64,000 nt of DNA from Rhizobium sp. WYJ-E13 (lineage in GTDB: Bacteria; Pseudomonadota; Alphaproteobacteria; Rhizobiales; Rhizobiaceae): positions 806,001 to 870,000 of the forward strand of contig NZ_CP076854.1 in NCBI RefSeq assembly GCF_018987265.1, written 5' to 3'. The notes beneath the pieces were generated by a model. That model was not told the DNA's origin. It saw only the letters and a list, made by a program, of their open reading frames with translations, and made no database searches. Below, piece after piece: positions 61,782 through 64,000 of the stretch. Position 1 is the stretch's first letter, and each line of letters starts with the position of its first letter. Made by a program: the position numbers and the translations under genes.

Positions 61782-62819
61782 TTATGGGTGTGCCTCCGCC
61801 TCACGCAGCGAAATCAGCCGTCGTGCCGTCTCGTCCCAGAGGATGAGTTTCACGCAGCGGAGGCTGTCACGAATGTTGATACGCCCCAGGCTCGCCAGCT
61901 CCGGATAATCCCGCAGGACTTCCGGCAACCTGTAAAACGGCACCCTGCTCGACAGATGGTGGATATGGTGCATGCCGATATTCGCGGTGATCCATCGCAG
62001 TGGGCGCGGTAGATCATAATGCGAGGCGCCATGCATGGCGGAATAGGGGAACGTCCATTCCGGAGGCTTGGACCAGTGGGTGTCTTCGAATTGATGTTGA
62101 ACATAGAACAGCCAGACACCAGCCGATCCGGCAAGCAGAACGATTGGTAAATGGATCAGCAGAAAGGGAACGATCCCGACGGCCCAGATGAGGAGAATAG
62201 CCAGCGCAGCGATGCCCGCGTTGGTCGCCATCGTCGAAACCCAGGGCAGCGTCCCGGAGCGCATCATGCCGAACGGCAGTCTTTGTTTGAAGAGAAAAAG
62301 ATAGGTGGGGCCAATGCCGAACATGACCAGTGGATGCCGATAGAGGCGATAGGCGAGTTTTCCTCGACCTGTCAGAGCGCGATATTCCGCGACTGTCAGC
62401 GTGGTGATGTCGCCCACCCCTCTCTCATCCAGATTGCCGGCTGAGGCATGGTGTTCCGCGTGCGCACGGCGCCAATAGTCGTAAGGTGTGAGCGTGAGGA
62501 CGCCAATCGCGCGCCCCGTCCAGTCATCCCACTGACGCTTTCCGAAGAAAGAACCATGCCCGCAATCATGTTGCAGCATGAAGAGCCGCAAAAGGAAGCC
62601 GGCCGCCGGGACAACGAGGATCATGCCGAGCCAATATCCAAAGTGGATCGCGATCCACGCCGCTGCCCATAGAAGCACAAACGGGATCAGGGTTACGGCC
62701 AGTTCGTACAGGCTTCGGCCTGTATCTGGCTTCCGGTAATTCGAGAGAATCTTAAGCCAGGCTTTTTCGGCACCGGCGTCTTGGCCGGCCGCTATTGTCA
62801 TGTTCATGTTCATGTTCAT
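61782..62819 (-). CDS. Membrane fatty-acid desaturase
   Basis: A 345-aa integral-membrane di-iron enzyme. All three histidine boxes are present: HDCGHGS (about 90-96), HAEHHA (about 122-127) and HHIHH (about 285-289), with four hydrophobic helices. It resembles acyl-lipid/omega-type desaturases. The N terminus is odd: three tandem ATGAAC units then ATG, giving MNMNMNM and four possible in-frame starts (62819, 62813, 62807, 62801). The first overlaps the stop of the 62816-63106 gene (ATGA). Confidence 0.88.
   Translation of the reverse strand: MNMNMNMTIAAGQDAGAEKAWLKILSNYRKPDTGRSLYELAVTLIPFVLLWAAAWIAIHFGYWLGMILVVPAAGFLLRLFMLQHDCGHGSFFGKRQWDDWTGRAIGVLTLTPYDYWRRAHAEHHASAGNLDERGVGDITTLTVAEYRALTGRGKLAYRLYRHPLVMFGIGPTYLFLFKQRLPFGMMRSGTLPWVSTMATNAGIAALAILLIWAVGIVPFLLIHLPIVLLAGSAGVWLFYVQHQFEDTHWSKPPEWTFPYSAMHGASHYDLPRPLRWITANIGMHHIHHLSSRVPFYRLPEVLRDYPELASLGRINIRDSLRCVKLILWDETARRLISLREAEAHP
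62799..62819 (-). repeat. Hexanucleotide tandem repeat at the desaturase start
   Basis: On the minus strand ATGAAC is repeated three times and followed by ATGA. Unit gain or loss keeps the frame but changes the number of start codons and N-terminal Met-Asn pairs. Confidence 0.85.
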
Positions 62820-63106
62820 GGTCGGTCGGCGTCTTTCTGTTCAGCAACGCTGCGGAAGAAATGTTCGGCATTCTGGTAGTCATTTTCTGCGCCGATCCGG
62901 TCGCCGGCCAAAGACCTCAGCTCGGCAAACTGAAGGTACTGCTTGTATCGATCCAGCAGTCGCTGCCGCGATGATGTAGCATTTCTATCGGCTCGGGCGA
63001 AATGGTGTTTTCTCATGATAAATCCGAACCCCGAGGGTTCGCTCCTGATCGTCTGAAAATAACTTGAGCGCTCTGTTCGGCGATCATCCGCCATGACAGC
63101 TTGCAA
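62816..63106 (-). CDS. Small protein with DUF4167-like C-terminal half
   Basis: A 96-aa basic protein. The C-terminal part, RLLDRYKQYLQFAELRSLAGD followed by ENDYQNAEHFFR (first piece shown in parts), resembles the core of DUF4167 proteins of Rhizobiales, some of which bind RNA. Starts at 63106, 63094 (MADDRR) or 63016 (MRKHHFAR) are all possible; no site is decisive. Its stop overlaps the desaturase start, so the two are co-translated. Confidence 0.6.
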   Translation of the reverse strand: MQAVMADDRRTERSSYFQTIRSEPSGFGFIMRKHHFARADRNATSSRQRLLDRYKQYLQFAELRSLAGDRIGAENDYQNAEHFFRSVAEQKDADRP

Positions 63107-63248
63107 CTGATGCCTTGTGTTGGAAGGCTGTAGGCGAGTGTGTCAGCGATCGGCCAAGCGGCGTTGCCGCCAACAGATGGGGTTATTGTGATCTGCAGGG
63201 GATCCATGCGCAGAAGCAATCCTCGACTGCGGCTATTACAAATAGCTG

Positions 63249-63428
63249 ATGGGAAGATTGCAAACGTGCGTCGGCAATCGGACGACGAATGCCTGCTTCA
63301 TTGAGGATGCAGCGCCCTCGGATGTTGAGGTCGTTACAGCAGCATTGTGGCTGCATCAGGTCCAAACAGCCTTTCAAATCGATCCTGATCGAGAGATTCA
63401 TGCGGCTGCCTTTCGCATCCACTGTTGA
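63249..63428 (+). CDS. Possible small protein upstream of the MYG1-family gene
   Basis: A 59-aa frame whose second half (EDAAPSDVEVVTAALWLHQ then VQTAFQIDPDREIHAAAF) has a protein-like composition and codon use. No ribosome-binding site is seen at its ATG and the first third looks poor, so it may be a remnant or chance frame. Otherwise 63107-63492 shows no supportable gene. Confidence 0.28.
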   Translation: MGRLQTCVGNRTTNACFIEDAAPSDVEVVTAALWLHQVQTAFQIDPDREIHAAAFRIHC

Positions 63429-63492
63429 GCTGGCGACCGACGCGGGCTATCAGGACGGGCAACATATTATTGGCTCCGAGGCGCATCTCAAA

Positions 63493-64000
63493 ATGATCCC
63501 GTTATACCTGGTTACGCATTCCGGCGGATTCCACGCCGATGAGCTGCTTTCGAGCGTCATCCTCACCCGGCTGTTCCCGCAGGCCAAGGTCGTTCGCAGC
63601 CGAAATGTCGAATGGATCACGCCTGGCACCGACCGCATCATTTATGATGTGGGCGGGGAATACGATCCCGCAGCAGGCATTTTCGACCACCACCAGCGCG
63701 GCGCACCCGCGCGCGAGGACGGACGGCCCTACAGTTCCTTCGGCCTGATCTGGAAACATTACGGGGCGGATTATCTCTCAGCATTGGGCGTGCCCAAGGC
63801 GCATGTTTCGTCGGTCCATGCGTCCTTCGACGCCAAGTTCGTCTTGCCAGTCGATCTGACCGACAATGGCGCGCTTGATCCTTCCATTGCGGGCGAGTTG
63901 GCTGGCCTCACGCTGCCGGCTCTGCTGGAAACCCTGAAGCCGGTTTTTGATGCCAAGGATCCCGAAGCCGATGACCGCGCGTTCCATGTCGCCCTTTCCA
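63493..64000 (+). CDS. MYG1-family (UPF0160) metal-dependent protein hydrolase, 5' part
   Basis: The first 169 codons of a gene running off the window. The N terminus LYLVTHSGGFHADELLSSVI, then IIYDVGGEYDPAAGIFDHHQRG, carry the histidine/aspartate metal ligands (HSGGFHAD, D-VGG-YD, FDHHQ) of the DHH-related MYG1 exonuclease-like family. The frame is open to an ATG at 63400, but family members begin just before the LVTHSG motif, so the ATG at 63493 is preferred despite a poor ribosome-binding site. Confidence 0.8.
   Translation, partial: MIPLYLVTHSGGFHADELLSSVILTRLFPQAKVVRSRNVEWITPGTDRIIYDVGGEYDPAAGIFDHHQRGAPAREDGRPYSSFGLIWKHYGADYLSALGVPKAHVSSVHASFDAKFVLPVDLTDNGALDPSIAGELAGLTLPALLETLKPVFDAKDPEADDRAFHVALS

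Noticed and set aside
63183..63422. A 79-codon minus-strand frame before the MYG1-family gene
   Set aside because: Cysteine-rich, odd composition, no ribosome-binding site and no known family; a chance frame is more likely.

Overview
The window looks like a chromosome, chromid or large-plasmid segment of a member of the Rhizobiaceae (Rhizobium/Agrobacterium/Ensifer group). The reasons are the density of ABC and TRAP uptake operons each with its own regulator, small protein families typical of this group (DUF1127, DUF982, DUF2934, DUF6074-like, DUF4167-like), an sRNA resembling the rhizobial alpha-r14/NfeR1 family, and rhizobial-style regulatory sites. It is protein-coding almost throughout. 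I saw no rRNA, tRNA or CRISPR array. The species cannot be fixed from the sequence alone.

Layout. 161-793: methyltransferase. 1015-6759 (minus): a ugp-like operon (binding protein, two permeases, glycerophosphodiester phosphodiesterase, ATPase, RpiR regulator) behind four Pho-box half-sites spaced 11 bp apart. 7031-8460: an IS701-family element with CTAG target duplications. 8534-12777: a type I secretion ABC protein and adaptor followed by a small RTX-type protein. 12855-20325: a LacI regulator divergent from an oxidoreductase / TIM-barrel isomerase / CUT1 sugar ABC operon, with operators visible on the promoter. 20383-26635: EmrAB-type efflux pump, small hypothetical proteins, a VWA-like DUF1194 protein and a luciferase-like oxidoreductase. 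26892-27342: DUF1127 protein and a four-hairpin sRNA whose loops all carry the anti-Shine-Dalgarno motif CTCCTCCC.

27532-35915 is an iron-siderophore island: AraC regulator, TonB-dependent receptor, and an ABC importer plus siderophore-interacting protein (SIP) whose five genes are joined by ATGA overlaps. A second SIP gene at 37757-38533 is broken by one in-frame TAA. 39119-47340 (minus) is a compact operon of DeoR regulator, BadF-type sugar kinase, CUT1 importer, AgaS-type SIS isomerase and GatZ/KbaZ protein. It reads as a route from an imported galactosamine-like sugar through tagatose-6-phosphate to fructose-6-phosphate. Next to it lie a GH4 alpha-galactosidase (melA-like) and a divergent MelR-like activator. 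49880-55948 holds an Ldh-family dehydrogenase, a GntR regulator, a DctPQM TRAP importer and an idonate-dehydrogenase-like enzyme, probably for a sugar acid or polyol. 55953-60764 (minus) is a spermidine/putrescine-type ABC importer with a Tat-exported binding protein and a terminal SDR, divergent from a LuxR-type regulator. The window ends with a fatty-acid desaturase operon and the 5' part of a MYG1-family gene.

Most metabolic genes form import-plus-catabolism modules, each under its own specific regulator. The sRNA may cut across them, because at least two of the binding-protein genes have a GGAGGAG ribosome-binding site exactly complementary to its loops.
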